The notes beneath the pieces are model-generated. The model was not told the origin of the DNA, did not search any database, and saw only the letters and a program-made list of their open reading frames with translations. This document shows, in pieces, positions 47,248-57,209 of a stretch of 64,000 nucleotides of DNA (the stretch's first letter is position 1; each line of letters begins with the position of its first letter). Source of the DNA: Shinella zoogloeoides (GTDB lineage Bacteria > Pseudomonadota > Alphaproteobacteria > Rhizobiales > Rhizobiaceae). The DNA lies in NCBI RefSeq assembly GCF_022682305.1, contig NZ_CP093528.1:2989501-3053500 (forward strand). The letters are read 5' to 3'. The position numbers were made by a program, and so were the translations under genes.

Positions 47248-47533
47248 CGGGCAAATCCTCTGCAGTTGGGTTGGCGACTGACGCAAGTCCCGAATCAGGA
47301 TCCCAGCCTTCGGTCTGTGGCGATTTTTTGCAGGGGACGGTAAACAAACACTGTAAATACGCAGGCAATACTTCGCTAAAAATTGACGAAGGGCAAATTT
47401 TATTCGATTTTATATGCTAAGTGGCGCTTATTGATATAGATAATACCAATCAATACCAAATGAATCCGATGTATTCGGCATCATGAAAAGTATATCTTCC
47501 GTTACGTGAGGACGCTGTTTCTCTTGCGCAACG
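47248..47533. other. AT-rich intergenic region upstream of the chemoreceptor
   Basis: About 47340-47505 is markedly AT-rich and gene-free. On the minus strand it carries a direct repeat TGGTATT-N3-TGGTATT (plus strand 47442-47458), one helical turn apart, about 200 bases upstream of the chemoreceptor start; it could be an activator site. No reading frame with family features. Confidence 0.4.
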
Positions 47534-47556
47534 AAAAAGGGCGCCCGAAGGCGCCC
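47534..47556 (-). terminator. xylose operon terminator
   Basis: Seven-base stem (47539-47545 with 47550-47556), tetraloop TTCG on the minus strand, then TTTTT. Directly after the xylA stop at 47584. Confidence 0.88.
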
Positions 47557-47583
47557 CCAGGAATTGCCCGAGACGGCAGCGGA

Positions 47584-48894
47584 TCAAACGTAGCGGTTGA
47601 CCACGTTTTCCAGGAACTCCTGCCGGCCGGAGCGCGGCTGGGGATTGACGTTGCCGCCGAGCACATAGGCCTCCAGCGCTTCCAGCGAGGAGCCGCCGGA
47701 GAGGATTTTCTGTGCCTCAGACTTCTGCCAGCCGGCATAGCGCTCGGCGAGCGGGCCGGAGAGCGCCTTGTCCTCGATCATCTTCGCCGCCGCCTTCACG
47801 CCGCGTGCGCAGCAATCCATGCCACCGATATGGCCGATGAGCAGATCGGCCGGGTCGATGGACTGGCGGCGCAGCTTGGCGTCGAAATTGGTGCCGCCCG
47901 TGGTGAAGCCACCGCCGGCGAGGACCTGATAATAGGCCAGCGCCATTTCCGGCACATTGTTGGGGAACTGGTCGGTATCCCAGCCGGACTGGTAGTCGTT
48001 GCGGTTCATGTCGATCGAGCCGAAGATGCCGAGCGCATTGGCGAGCGCCAGCTCATGCTCGAAGGAGTGGCCGGCGAGGATGGCATGACCCTGCTCGATA
48101 TTGAGCTTCACCTCGTTTTCCAGGCCGTACTTCTTCAGGAAGCCGTAAACCGTGGCGACATCGTAGTCGTACTGGTGCTTGGTCGGCTCCTGCGGCTTCG
48201 GCTCGATGAGGATCGCGCCCTTGAAGCCGATCTTGTGCTTGTACTCCACCACCATGTTGACGAAACGGCCGAGCTGGTCCAGCTCCTGGCCGAGATTGGT
48301 GTTGAGCAGGGTCTCGTAGCCTTCGCGGCCGCCCCAGAGCACGTAGTTGTCGCCGCCGAGGCGGTGCGTCGCGTCGATGCAGGTCTTCACCGTCGCAGCA
48401 GCGAAGGCGAAGACGTCCGGGTCCGGATTGGTCGCCGCACCGCCCATGTAGCGGCGGTTGGAGAAGAGGTTCGCCGTGCCCCAGAGCAGCTTGACGCCCG
48501 TCGCGGCCTGCTTTTCGGCGAAGTAGTCGACGATCTCATTGAGATTCTTCGTGTTTTCGACGAAGTCCTTGCCTTCCGGGCGCACGTCGGCATCGTGGAA
48601 GCAGTAGAAGGGCACGCCGAGAAGCTGGAAGAACTCGAAGGCGACATCGGCCTTCAGTTTCGCGGCCTTCATCGTATCCTCGAACCACGGGCGCTCGAAG
48701 GTCTGGCCGCCAAAGGGGTCGCCGCCCGGCCAGACGAAGGTGTGCCAATAGGCCACGGCAAAGCGCAGATGATCCTCCATGCGCTTGCCCATGACGATCT
48801 CGTCGGGATTGTAGTGACGGAAGGCGAGCGGATTGGTGCTCTCGGGACCTTCGTATTTGATCTTGGCGATATCGCCGAAGAAGCCGGTGGCCAT
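47584..48894 (-). CDS. xylA: xylose isomerase
   Basis: 436-residue D-xylose/D-xylulose ketol-isomerase, a TIM barrel. Family landmarks are [26 protein letters not shown] (catalytic His region), [34 protein letters not shown] (metal Glu), [18 protein letters not shown] and [20 protein letters not shown]. Start at 48894 matches the family N-terminus; an in-frame ATG at 48978 lies inside xylB. It is the last gene of the xylR-xylB-xylA operon, 25 bases after xylB. Confidence 0.97.
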   Translation of the reverse strand: MATGFFGDIAKIKYEGPESTNPLAFRHYNPDEIVMGKRMEDHLRFAVAYWHTFVWPGGDPFGGQTFERPWFEDTMKAAKLKADVAFEFFQLLGVPFYCFHDADVRPEGKDFVENTKNLNEIVDYFAEKQAATGVKLLWGTANLFSNRRYMGGAATNPDPDVFAFAAATVKTCIDATHRLGGDNYVLWGGREGYETLLNTNLGQELDQLGRFVNMVVEYKHKIGFKGAILIEPKPQEPTKHQYDYDVATVYGFLKKYGLENEVKLNIEQGHAILAGHSFEHELALANALGIFGSIDMNRNDYQSGWDTDQFPNNVPEMALAYYQVLAGGGFTTGGTNFDAKLRRQSIDPADLLIGHIGGMDCCARGVKAAAKMIEDKALSGPLAERYAGWQKSEAQKILSGGSSLEALEAYVLGGNVNPQPRSGRQEFLENVVNRYV

Positions 48895-48919
48895 GGATGT
48901 CTCCTCTTGGGTTCGTTGA

Positions 48920-50374
48920 TCAGTAGGCGGCGCGGATCGCCGGATAGAGGCGGCGGTAGCGCTGATAGGCGTCCTCATAGGCGGCGGTGAGCGCGGCCTC
49001 GGGTTCGATGGTCTCGGCGGTGGCGGGTGCGGTCAACGCGTCTACCGGGTTCGCGCCGGTCGCGGCAATGAGGCCGAGGCGGGCGGCGCCGAAGGCCGCA
49101 CCGAAATCGCCGTCAGCCGGCAGATCGACAGGCAGGTCCAGGGCCGTCGCGATGGACTTCAACCAGTAGCGCGAGCGCGAGCCGCCGCCGATGGCGGTGA
49201 CGCGGGACAACCGCGTGCCGGCGGATTTCAGGGCTTCGAGATTGTCGCGGAGCGCAAAGGACACCCCCTCCAGCACTGCCTGCGTCAGAACCGGACGGCC
49301 GCTCTCGTGACCGAGACCGAGGAAGGCGCCACGGATGGCGGCATCGTTGTACGGCGTGCGCTCGCCCGAAAGATAGGGCAGGAAGGTCACGCTGGAGGGC
49401 GCTTTCAGCGCATCGCCGATTTCCTGCGTAAGGTCCGCGGCGGAAGCGCCGGTGACGCGGGAGTGCCAGTTGAGCGCATCGGTGGCGGAAAGGATGACGC
49501 CCATCTGGTGCCAGGTGCCCGGCAGCGCGTGGCAGAAGGCGTGCACGGCGCTTTCCGGGTTCGGCAGGTAGCTGGCATTGGCGGCGAAGAGCACACCGGA
49601 CGTGCCCAGCGAAACGAAGGCCGTGCCCTCGCGCACCGTGCCCATGCCGCAGGCCGAAGCCGCATTGTCCCCGGCCCCGCCGGCAATGACGATACCCGCG
49701 CCGAGACCCCATTTCGCGGCAAGCTCGGCCCGCAGGATGCCGGCCGGTTCGGTTCCCTCGACGAGGCCCGGCATCTGCCGCTCGTCGAGATCGGTCGCGG
49801 CCAGCAATTCAGCGGACCACTTTCGCGCGCCGGTGTCGAGCCAGGAGGTGCCGGCGGAATCCGACATCTCGGAGAGATGCTCGCCGGCAAGCCAGAGGCG
49901 GAGATAATCCTTGGGCAGCAGCACCCGGCGAACCTTCGCGAAGATATCCGGCTCGTTGTTCTTCACCCAGGCCAGCTTGGGCGCGGTGAAACCGGGAAAG
50001 ACGATGTTGCCGGTGATTTTTCTGAAGCGCGGATCGGCGTCGAGCGCGGCGGCCTCCCGGTGACTGCGGGTATCGTTCCACATGATGCAGGGGCGCAGCA
50101 CCCGGTCATCAGCATCGACCAGCGTCGCGCCATGCATATGGCCGGAAAGGCCGATGCCGCGCACGGCCGAGAATTCGGCGGGATGGGCGGCGCGAAGGGC
50201 GGCGACCGCCTCCTCCGTCGCACGGATCCAGTCGGCCGGGTCCTGCTCCGACCAGCCGGCATGAGGCCGCGCGGTCACGACGTCCCTGCCGGAGGCCGAG
50301 CCGACGACCCGCTGGTCCGCATCGATCAGCATGGCTTTCACACCCGACGTGCCGAGATCGATCCCGAGATACAT
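48920..50374 (-). CDS. xylB: xylulokinase
   Basis: 484-residue FGGY sugar kinase, ATP plus D-xylulose to xylulose 5-phosphate, entering the pentose phosphate path. The phosphate-1 motif [16 protein letters not shown] is at residues 3-18, sugar-binding [17 protein letters not shown], and the C-terminal ATP motif [16 protein letters not shown] are clear. Its ATG lies 9 bases from the regulator gene, so the two are co-transcribed. Confidence 0.96.
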   Translation of the reverse strand: MYLGIDLGTSGVKAMLIDADQRVVGSASGRDVVTARPHAGWSEQDPADWIRATEEAVAALRAAHPAEFSAVRGIGLSGHMHGATLVDADDRVLRPCIMWNDTRSHREAAALDADPRFRKITGNIVFPGFTAPKLAWVKNNEPDIFAKVRRVLLPKDYLRLWLAGEHLSEMSDSAGTSWLDTGARKWSAELLAATDLDERQMPGLVEGTEPAGILRAELAAKWGLGAGIVIAGGAGDNAASACGMGTVREGTAFVSLGTSGVLFAANASYLPNPESAVHAFCHALPGTWHQMGVILSATDALNWHSRVTGASAADLTQEIGDALKAPSSVTFLPYLSGERTPYNDAAIRGAFLGLGHESGRPVLTQAVLEGVSFALRDNLEALKSAGTRLSRVTAIGGGSRSRYWLKSIATALDLPVDLPADGDFGAAFGAARLGLIAATGANPVDALTAPATAETIEPEAALTAAYEDAYQRYRRLYPAIRAAY

Positions 50375-50383
50375 GTCTGCCTC

Positions 50384-51427
50384 CTAATTGTCCTCGTCCG
50401 GGCCGGCCGGGAGGTTGTCCTTGATGAAGATATCGAGACGGATGCGCTCCTGCGCGGCATTCACCGGCAGACCGTCCGCCTTGGCGCGCAGCACGCGGAT
50501 GGCGCTCCGCACTTCATGGCCGGCATCCTGATTGAGCACGACATCGATGAAGCCGTCCCGCAGCGCCGCGCGGGTCTCGGCAGTGAGTTCGTGCACGATC
50601 ACGCAGAGATCGCCCCTGTTCCCGACCGAAAGAGCCTCGACGAGGCCGCGATTGCCGGCGCCGAGGCTGTAGACGCCGGCAAGATCCGGCACATTGGCAA
50701 GGCAATCGGCGATCAGCCTGAGGGAGAGGTGCGGATCGTCCTGCCCTTCCAGCACGGGCAGGATGACGCGCGCTTCCAGCATCGCCGACATGGCGGCGAG
50801 AAAGCCTTCGAGGCGCTCGCCATGGTCGCGCACACGCATGGAACCGGCAAGCACGGCGACGGGACCGGGCCTTGCACCGAGGAAACGGCCCATCAGGCTG
50901 CCGGCGGTGCGGCCAGCGGCGATATTGTCGACGCCGACGAAATGATCGCGGCCGGAGCCGGCGAGGTCGGAAACGAGCGTGACGAAGGGAATGCCGGCTT
51001 CCTGCGCCCGGGCGATGGCGACGGAGACCTCCGGTGTATCCACCGCGACGGCCGCGATGCCCGCGACGTCGCCGGCAATCGCCGTGTCGATGGCCCTTGC
51101 CAGCGCCGCTCCATCGAAGGCGGGCACCGTCATCACGGAAAGCTGCGTGCGCTCGGCGGCGGAATGCAGGCCCGCCCGACGCACCTCCGCCTCAAGCCCG
51201 CGCATGAAGGGGTTGTCGCCTTCCGGCAGGATGAAGACGAGCGGATAGACCCGGCTCTTGGCAAGGTTCGCCGCCGCGACGTCCCGCACATAGCCGAGCG
51301 CCGCGATGGCCGCCTCCACCCTCGCGCGGGTGACGCCCCGCACGCCGGGCCGATCGTTCAGGACGCGATCGACCGTGGCGAGGCTGACGCCCGCCTTGGC
51401 GGCAATATCGTGCACCGTGGGTCTCAT
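50384..51427 (-). CDS. LacI-family repressor of xylose genes
   Basis: 347 residues: helix-turn-helix TVHDIAAKAGVSLATVDRVLNDRPGVRG, then a sugar-binding domain (YPLVFILPEGDNPFMRGLEAEVRRAG...). Position as the first gene of the operon, 9 bases before xylB, and the family resemblance to rhizobial xylose regulators point to a xylose repressor that controls its own operon. A 16-base near-palindrome lies 35-50 bases upstream of the start. Confidence 0.92.
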   Translation of the reverse strand: MRPTVHDIAAKAGVSLATVDRVLNDRPGVRGVTRARVEAAIAALGYVRDVAAANLAKSRVYPLVFILPEGDNPFMRGLEAEVRRAGLHSAAERTQLSVMTVPAFDGAALARAIDTAIAGDVAGIAAVAVDTPEVSVAIARAQEAGIPFVTLVSDLAGSGRDHFVGVDNIAAGRTAGSLMGRFLGARPGPVAVLAGSMRVRDHGERLEGFLAAMSAMLEARVILPVLEGQDDPHLSLRLIADCLANVPDLAGVYSLGAGNRGLVEALSVGNRGDLCVIVHELTAETRAALRDGFIDVVLNQDAGHEVRSAIRVLRAKADGLPVNAAQERIRLDIFIKDNLPAGPDEDN

Positions 51428-51461
51428 CGTTCCTCCGTGGCGAGACCCTTAGAGGAATTTT

Positions 51462-51477
51462 TGATGTACGTAAATCA
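51462..51477. promoter_or_regulatory. operator upstream of the xylose operon
   Basis: TGATGTACGTAAATCA, a 16-base palindrome with one mismatched pair, 35 bases upstream of the repressor ATG. Surrounding bases extend the symmetry with AAATTT-like flanks. Likely the repressor's own site. Confidence 0.65.
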
Positions 51478-51510
51478 GAAATTTTCACGATCGGCCTGGG
51501 GACCGTCTCC

Positions 51511-52623
51511 TCAGGGCTGGAGACGCTTGCTAAAGGCGTGAGTGAAGACGAGGTCGGCGGGGTTTTCACCGGCGCGCGCGAGCACGACATCCATGAATGC
51601 ATCGGTGACGCGCACCAGCGCCAGACCGCCCATGAAGGCGGCGACGGGCTTGAAGATGTCATAGCCCTCGTGAGTGTAGATCATCGGCGTCGGGTGCTCG
51701 TGGCCGTGGAAGATGCCGACGACATTGTAGCCCTTGAGCGCGGCCAGCAGGCCGGCGCGCTCCTCCTCGCTCCACCAGTGCGCCGGGCCGGCGCCCGTGG
51801 CATCGAAGGTTTTTGCCGCCGGGTCCCAATGCTCGGTGGAGAAGCCGTCCCAGCCGTAATGCTGGAAGAGCACGACGGGCCGGCCGTCGGCGGCATAGGT
51901 GGCAAGGTCCTGCCTGAGCCAGGGCAGGCCGCTGATCGCGCCCCTGGTGTCGTCGCCGCCGAAGCGCTGGAGCTGAATGAGGTGCAGGCCGCCCCAGTCC
52001 CAGGAATAGTTGTCGGAATCGAGATCGTAGTTCGTCACCGGCACCGGCGCCTTGTAGAAGACGGTGGAGCGGTGGTTCAACTCGACATAGTCGCGCAGCT
52101 CGCGGCGATACCAGTCGACATGCGGCGGCACGCCGTCCTGGTCGAGATCGTGGTTGCCGAGGCCGTTATAGACAGGATAGTGCACCCGGTCCGGCCCGAC
52201 GCCCTGCTGATAGCGGCTGGCGAACTGCTGGAGCTGCCGCCCCTCGCCCGGCACGCGCACCTGCCCGCCGCCATCGTCCGTCATGTCGCCACCGAGCACC
52301 AGGCCGAGCGGGGTCGCGATGGGCTTTCCGGCACCGGCAAGCCCGGTCGGCCTGCCGTCGATCTCCGCCGGCCAGAGGCGGCCGCCGACGCCGTTCAGCG
52401 CCGCGACATGGCGCAGCAGCGCCGCATCCGTCTTGCCCTCGTCGGCGCAATTCGGGCTGAGGCCGTCCGCGGAGACGAGGCAGGCATGCACATCGCAGGA
52501 AAACAGGAAGGTCGCGTCCGTCGCGGGGTGCTGCGCCCGGGCGATACCCCGGAAGAACGGAAAGGCCAGCGACAGCCCTCCGGCGGCGGTCAGAAAACGG
52601 CGGCGGGTGGGACTGAACGGCAT
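51511..52623 (-). CDS. exported metallophosphoesterase, Tat substrate
   Basis: 370 residues with a twin-arginine signal (TRRRFLTAAGGLSLAFPFF, cut near ARAQ). The mature calcineurin-like fold has the metal motifs in order: SCDVHACL, GLVLGGDMTDDGG, GLGNHDLDQDG, LFQHYGWDG and FHGHEHPTP. It acts in the periplasm on a phosphoester of unknown nature. Between the divergently placed xylose operator and emrB it looks like a single-gene unit. ATG 52623 is chosen since the signal needs the Arg pair near the start. Confidence 0.92.
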   Translation of the reverse strand: MPFSPTRRRFLTAAGGLSLAFPFFRGIARAQHPATDATFLFSCDVHACLVSADGLSPNCADEGKTDAALLRHVAALNGVGGRLWPAEIDGRPTGLAGAGKPIATPLGLVLGGDMTDDGGGQVRVPGEGRQLQQFASRYQQGVGPDRVHYPVYNGLGNHDLDQDGVPPHVDWYRRELRDYVELNHRSTVFYKAPVPVTNYDLDSDNYSWDWGGLHLIQLQRFGGDDTRGAISGLPWLRQDLATYAADGRPVVLFQHYGWDGFSTEHWDPAAKTFDATGAGPAHWWSEEERAGLLAALKGYNVVGIFHGHEHPTPMIYTHEGYDIFKPVAAFMGGLALVRVTDAFMDVVLARAGENPADLVFTHAFSKRLQP

Positions 52624-52698
52624 GCGGGCCTCCGGGCATCGGTCACGCATCCATTCTGCGGACGGACCGGGGCCGCGGCAAGAGGCCCCGGCAACGGC

Positions 52699-54288
52699 TC
52701 AGTGCCCACCGCCCCCACCGACGCCCGACTGCGGCTTGCTGATCGCAAAGGCGCAGACGACGAGCGTCGCAAAGAGCGCCGTCAACAGCAAGAAGATATC
52801 GATGAAGGACAGGACATAGGCCTGTTGCTGCACCATGCCGGCCATCTGCTTGATGGCGATCGTCGAACCGTCGAGGCCGTGAGCGTCGAAATTCGAGGCG
52901 ATGTTGCGGAGCTGCTCAACGGCCACCGGATTGCCCCACTGCACATGCTCGGAAAGGCGCAGGTAATGTTCCTGCGAGCGCTGGGTAAGGAGGGTGTTGA
53001 TGACCGCAAGGCCCACGGCCCCGCCGAGATTGCGCATCAGGTTGAAGAGGCCCGACGCGTTGCGGATACGGTCCGGCGGCAGCGTGCCGAGCGCCACGTT
53101 GTTGATTGGCACCATGCAGATCATCAGAGAGACGCCGCGCAGGATCTGCGGCGCGAGCAGCTCGTAGAAGTCCCAGTCGGCGGTGAGCTGCGTCATCAGC
53201 CAGGTGCCGAGCGCAAAGCCGGCAAAACCGATCATCATCATGAAGCGCGGATCGAGCCGCGACGACATCATGCCGGCAATCGGCGCGGTGAAGAACATGG
53301 CGAGACCCGAGACGAACATGGTCTCGCCGATCATCAGCGAATCGTAGCCGCGGATATGCGCGAGGTAGAGCGGATAGAGATAGGTGAGGCCGTAAAGGCC
53401 GATGCCCATGACGAAGGAGAAGATCGAGCCGAAGGCGAAGTTGCGGTTGGAGAAGGCGCGCAGGTCCACCACGGGGAACGGCACCTTGAAGGCCCGCCAG
53501 AAGAACACCGTCGCGCCGACCACGATGGCGATGGTGCCCATCACGATATGTTCGTCGCTGAACCAGTCCTTGTTGTTGCCCTCTTCCAGCACATATTCGA
53601 GCGAGCCGAGGAAGACCGCCATGGAGGCGAGGCCCCACCAGTCGAAACGCTTCATCAGGCTGAATTCCGGCTTGTCGAAGTCGATCAGGTTGAAGGTGAG
53701 GACCGTGACGATGATGCCGGGGATGACGTTGACGAGGAACAGCCAGTGCCAGGAGAAGGCATGGCTGAGATAGCCGCCGACCGTCGGGCCGATGGTGGGG
53801 GCGAGCGTGGCGACGAGACCGATCATCGGCGAGACGACGGAGCGCTTCGAGGGCGGGAAGATGGTGAAGGCCGCCGCGAAGACCGAGGGAATCATGCCGC
53901 CGCCGATGAAGCCCTGGATGGCGCGATAGACGATCATCTGGTCGATATTCGTCGCGGTCGCGGCAAGGGCGCTGGCGATGGTGAAGCCGGCGGCGGAGAA
54001 GCTGAACAGGATGCGCGTGGACACGATGCGCGCCAGCGTGCCCGACAGCGGGATCATGATCACTTCGGCGATCAGGTAGGAGGTCTGCACCCAGGCGATC
54101 TCGTCCGCGCCCGCGCCGAGGCCGGCCTGGATTTCCGACAGTGAGGCAGAGACGATCTGGATGTCGAGGATCGACATGAACATGCCGAAGACCATCGCGA
54201 AGAACGCGACGACGCGGCGGACGGGAACCTTGTCGGACTGCGCGGGCGCGATGAAGGCGCCGGCTGTCGGTTGAGCGGTCGCGGCCAT
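52699..54288 (-). CDS. emrB: EmrB/QacA-type MFS drug exporter, 14 spans
   Basis: 529-residue inner-membrane H+ antiporter of the DHA2 family. Family signatures are FGMFMSILDIQIVSASLSEI (first span with Asp), QTSYLIAEVIMIPLSGTLAR, FIGGGMIPSVFAAAF and GPTVGGYLSHAFSWHWLFLVN (motif C region). It works with the adjacent EmrA adaptor and an outer-membrane channel to export toxic compounds. The gene is 27 bases after emrA on the same strand and is presumably repressed by the divergent TetR. Confidence 0.95.
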   Translation of the reverse strand: MAATAQPTAGAFIAPAQSDKVPVRRVVAFFAMVFGMFMSILDIQIVSASLSEIQAGLGAGADEIAWVQTSYLIAEVIMIPLSGTLARIVSTRILFSFSAAGFTIASALAATATNIDQMIVYRAIQGFIGGGMIPSVFAAAFTIFPPSKRSVVSPMIGLVATLAPTIGPTVGGYLSHAFSWHWLFLVNVIPGIIVTVLTFNLIDFDKPEFSLMKRFDWWGLASMAVFLGSLEYVLEEGNNKDWFSDEHIVMGTIAIVVGATVFFWRAFKVPFPVVDLRAFSNRNFAFGSIFSFVMGIGLYGLTYLYPLYLAHIRGYDSLMIGETMFVSGLAMFFTAPIAGMMSSRLDPRFMMMIGFAGFALGTWLMTQLTADWDFYELLAPQILRGVSLMICMVPINNVALGTLPPDRIRNASGLFNLMRNLGGAVGLAVINTLLTQRSQEHYLRLSEHVQWGNPVAVEQLRNIASNFDAHGLDGSTIAIKQMAGMVQQQAYVLSFIDIFLLLTALFATLVVCAFAISKPQSGVGGGGGH

Positions 54289-54315
54289 AGCCCGCGCTCC
54301 TTTACTGGAGAGACC

Positions 54316-55491
54316 TTACTGCGCGGGCGCCGTGCGGCTGTCGACCTCGACGACGACGCTGAGGCCGGCGCGCAGCTTGCCGCTGTCCAGGGCCTCCTTC
54401 GGCAGGGCGATACGGACCGGCACGCGCTGCGTGACCTTGGTGAAATTGCCCGTGGCGTTTTCCGCCGGCAGCAGCGAGAAGACCGAACCGGAGGCCGGCG
54501 CGATAGACTGCACCGTGCCGAGGATATCGTCATCCTCGTAGGCATCGACATGCAGGTGCACCTTCGAGCCGGGCACGAGATGGGCGATCTGCGTTTCCTT
54601 GAAGTTCGCCTCGACATAAAGCTCGGTCACCGGCACCAGCGCAGCAAGGCGCTGGCCGGCCGACACGAGGTCGCCGACCTGCACGGAGACATTGCCGACG
54701 ATGCCGTCATAGGGCGCCTTCAGCACGGTGAAGCCGAGGTCGCGCACGGCCTTGTCGCGGGCAAGCTCCAGGGTGCGCACGGCGCTTTCGGATTCGGCGC
54801 GCTGGGCCTGAAGAACCGCGATATTCGCCTTGGCCGAAACGATATTGGCGTCCGCGCCGACGAGGTTGGCCCGGGCCTGGTCGAGCGCCACGCTGGCGCT
54901 GTCGAGCGAGGCGGCGGTGCCGACGGCCTTCGCGTTCAACTCCTTGGCGCGCTTCTCTGCCACTTCCGCGCCGCCGAGGGCGGCCTGATAGGCGGCCTTC
55001 TGGGCTTCGGCCTGGGCAAGGCTTGCCTTCGCGCCGTCGATCTGCGCGTCGATGCGGCCCAGCGCGAGCTTCTGCGTGGATATCTGGGCCTCGGCCTGCT
55101 CGCGGGCGAGACGGTAGTCGCCGTCGTCCAGCGTGACGAGCGGATCGCCGGCCTTGACCGTCTGGTTGGCAACGACGTTCACGGCCGCGACATAGCCGGA
55201 GACCTTGGGCGAGATGGAGGCGATGTCGCCCTCGATATAGGCGTCGTCCGTCGAGATCATGAAGCGGCCGTGCGTCCACCACTGGTAGCCGTACCAGCCG
55301 GCGGCGGCGAGCAACACGGCGCCCACCACCGGCAGCATCAGGCGACGGCCGCCCTTCTTCTTCTCAGGGGGGGCGACGGCTGCGACAGGCGCCGCTTCCG
55401 CAGGTTGCGCCTCGGCCGTCTCGGCTTCGAAATCATCGTTGACCGGACGAACCTTCGCCGTGCCGGCGCCGTGGGAAGTCGACATGCGCAT
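54316..55491 (-). CDS. emrA: EmrA/HlyD-family membrane fusion protein
   Basis: About 391 residues: a cytoplasmic Pro/Ala-rich head (residues 1-45), one membrane span (LMLPVVGAVLLAAAGWYGYQ), then a lipoyl/barrel domain with ISTDDAYIEGDIASISPKVSGYV and a long coiled-coil hairpin (about 130-260, Ala/Gln/Glu rich), ending in the beta-barrel with APYDGIVGNVSVQVGDLV. Links EmrB to the outer membrane. Starts ATG 55491 or 55485 are both possible. First gene of emrAB, divergent from tetR. Confidence 0.94.
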   Translation of the reverse strand: MRMSTSHGAGTAKVRPVNDDFEAETAEAQPAEAAPVAAVAPPEKKKGGRRLMLPVVGAVLLAAAGWYGYQWWTHGRFMISTDDAYIEGDIASISPKVSGYVAAVNVVANQTVKAGDPLVTLDDGDYRLAREQAEAQISTQKLALGRIDAQIDGAKASLAQAEAQKAAYQAALGGAEVAEKRAKELNAKAVGTAASLDSASVALDQARANLVGADANIVSAKANIAVLQAQRAESESAVRTLELARDKAVRDLGFTVLKAPYDGIVGNVSVQVGDLVSAGQRLAALVPVTELYVEANFKETQIAHLVPGSKVHLHVDAYEDDDILGTVQSIAPASGSVFSLLPAENATGNFTKVTQRVPVRIALPKEALDSGKLRAGLSVVVEVDSRTAPAQ

Positions 55492-55520
55492 GCCACCATT
55501 CTCTGAGGTAGATTTTCGAA

Positions 55521-55595
55521 CTGAACCGTTCGGTTCGATTTGACATAGACCCATTTCTCCCGCATATCAAGAGTAAATCGAACCAGCCGGTTCGA
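55521..55595. promoter_or_regulatory. paired TetR operators between emrA and tetR
   Basis: Two sites with the same consensus, GAACC-N4-GGTTCGA: 55521-55538 (CTGAACCGTTCGGTTCGA) and 55578-55595 (TCGAACCAGCCGGTTCGA), centres 57 bases apart, one near each gene start. They very likely bind the TetR repressor. Confidence 0.75.
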
Positions 55596-55625
55596 AATGG
55601 TTCATGCGAGGTTTCGAACGCGAAA

Positions 55626-56291
55626 ATGGAAATGCCGACGACCGAAGACCCGATGGCCGGCCCGCAGACGGGCCGCCGCGCCGCCGGAGAGGATCCCGCC
55701 AAGCGCGAGCAGATCCTCGACGGAGCAAAGCGTGTGTTCATGGAACAGGGCTTCGAGGCCGCCAGCATGAACGACATCACGCGCGCGGCCGGCGTTTCCA
55801 AGGGCACGATCTACGTCTATTTCGAGAACAAGGAAGACCTTTTCGGCTACATGATCGAGCGCGAGCGCGGCCGCATCACCGAAACGGTCCGCCATGCCCT
55901 CGACGGCAACAAGCCGATCGGCGAGACGCTGCACGGTTTCGGCACGCTCTTCGCCACGCACATGACGGCCGACCAGACGATCCGCGCCATGCGCATGGTC
56001 ATCGCCGCCAACCATCGCCTGCCGACGCTCTGCAGCCGCTTCTTCTCCGCGACGCCGATCAACCCCGTCTCGGTGCTGCAAGACTATCTCGACCGGCAGG
56101 TCGCGGCCGGCATCCTCGTCTGCGACGACACCGCCCAGGCCGCCAAGCAGTACATCGAGTTGACGACCGTCGGCCTCTTCAAGCCGCGCATCTTCGGCTC
56201 CATGGAGGAAGTTCCCTCCCCCGCCGTCATCGAGAAGAACATCGCGTCCGCCATCCGAGTCTTCCTTGCCGCCTACGGCGCAAAGCCCTGA
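55626..56291 (+). CDS. TetR-family repressor of emrAB
   Basis: 221 residues. DNA-binding head [48 protein letters not shown] (about residues 26-74) is typical TetR, followed by an all-helical ligand domain. Divergent to emrA with two matching operators between them, so local repression of the pump and itself is likely; inducer unknown. Starts ATG 55626 and 55632 are possible. Confidence 0.93.
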   Translation: MEMPTTEDPMAGPQTGRRAAGEDPAKREQILDGAKRVFMEQGFEAASMNDITRAAGVSKGTIYVYFENKEDLFGYMIERERGRITETVRHALDGNKPIGETLHGFGTLFATHMTADQTIRAMRMVIAANHRLPTLCSRFFSATPINPVSVLQDYLDRQVAAGILVCDDTAQAAKQYIELTTVGLFKPRIFGSMEEVPSPAVIEKNIASAIRVFLAAYGAKP

Positions 56292-56418
56292 GAGCAGGCG
56301 GATCAGATGACGAAATCGTGATATGGCCGGCCAGCGCGCCCGGCCGGCTTGCCAGCGGCCGATTTCTGCATAAATACGGAAGTCCATTCTCCGCCGTATT
56401 CATGAAGGGAAAGACCGG

Positions 56419-57168
56419 ATGGACAGCATTCTTGCGCTCATGCAAGACCCGGCCGCCTGGATCGCGCTCGTCACGCTCGTCGTGATGGAAGTCGTTCTCG
56501 GTATCGACAACCTCATCTTCATCTCGATCCTGACGAACAAGCTGCCCCCCGAGCACCGGGTCCAGGCCCGCCGCATCGGTATCGGCCTGGCGCTCATCAT
56601 GCGCCTCGCGCTGCTCGGCACCATCGCCTGGATCGTCAAGCTCACCAATCCGGTCTTCGAGCTTTTCGGCCACGGTTACTCGTGGAAGGACATGATCCTG
56701 ATCGCCGGCGGCCTCTTCCTCGTCTGGAAGGCGACCAAGGAAATCCACCACAATGTCGATCCCGTCGATCACAAGGAAGACATGGTGGGCGGCGCAGTCG
56801 CGACGAGCTTCGCATCCGCCATCGGCCAGATCCTGATCCTCGACCTCGTCTTCTCCATCGACAGCATCATCACCGCCGTCGGCATGACACCGCACCTGCC
56901 GATCATGGTCGTCGCGGTCCTTGCCGCCGTCACGGTCATGCTGCTGGCGGCAACCCCGCTCGCCAACTTCATCGAGCGCAACCCGACGATCGTCATGCTG
57001 GCCCTCTCCTTCCTTCTGATGATCGGCACGACGCTGATCGCCGAGGGCATGGGCTTCCATGTACCGAAGGGCTATATCTACGCCGCCATGGCCTTCTCGG
57101 CGCTCGTGGAAGTGCTGAACATCATCTCGCGCAACGCGCGGCAGAAGAGCAAGGACGCGGGCCACTGA
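56419..57168 (+). CDS. TerC-family integral membrane protein
   Basis: 249 residues with about seven to eight spans. The two acidic metal-site motifs are [23 protein letters not shown] (about 21-43) and [17 protein letters not shown] (about 139-155), symmetrical halves of the fold. TerC proteins export metal ions, shown for Mn in several bacteria (family knowledge), or insert tellurite-linked proteins. ATG 56419 follows GAAAGACCGG. Ends at a strong terminator. Confidence 0.92.
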   Translation: MDSILALMQDPAAWIALVTLVVMEVVLGIDNLIFISILTNKLPPEHRVQARRIGIGLALIMRLALLGTIAWIVKLTNPVFELFGHGYSWKDMILIAGGLFLVWKATKEIHHNVDPVDHKEDMVGGAVATSFASAIGQILILDLVFSIDSIITAVGMTPHLPIMVVAVLAAVTVMLLAATPLANFIERNPTIVMLALSFLLMIGTTLIAEGMGFHVPKGYIYAAMAFSALVEVLNIISRNARQKSKDAGH

Positions 57169-57176
57169 AACCGGCA

Positions 57177-57209
57177 CCGGCGGGGCAAAGGCCCCGCCGG
57201 TTTCGTTTT
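57177..57209 (+). terminator. terC terminator
   Basis: Ten-base perfect stem CCGGCGGGGC with GCCCCGCCGG, loop AAAG, followed by TTTCGTTTT, 9 bases after the stop. Confidence 0.85.

Noticed and set aside
45712..47343. 543-codon open frame on the plus strand
   Set aside because: Antisense to the chemoreceptor gene, no domain-like sequence, starts inside the RIME element.
51538..54144. 868-codon open frame on the plus strand
   Set aside because: Antisense shadow of the metallophosphoesterase and emrB; both real genes show full family motifs.
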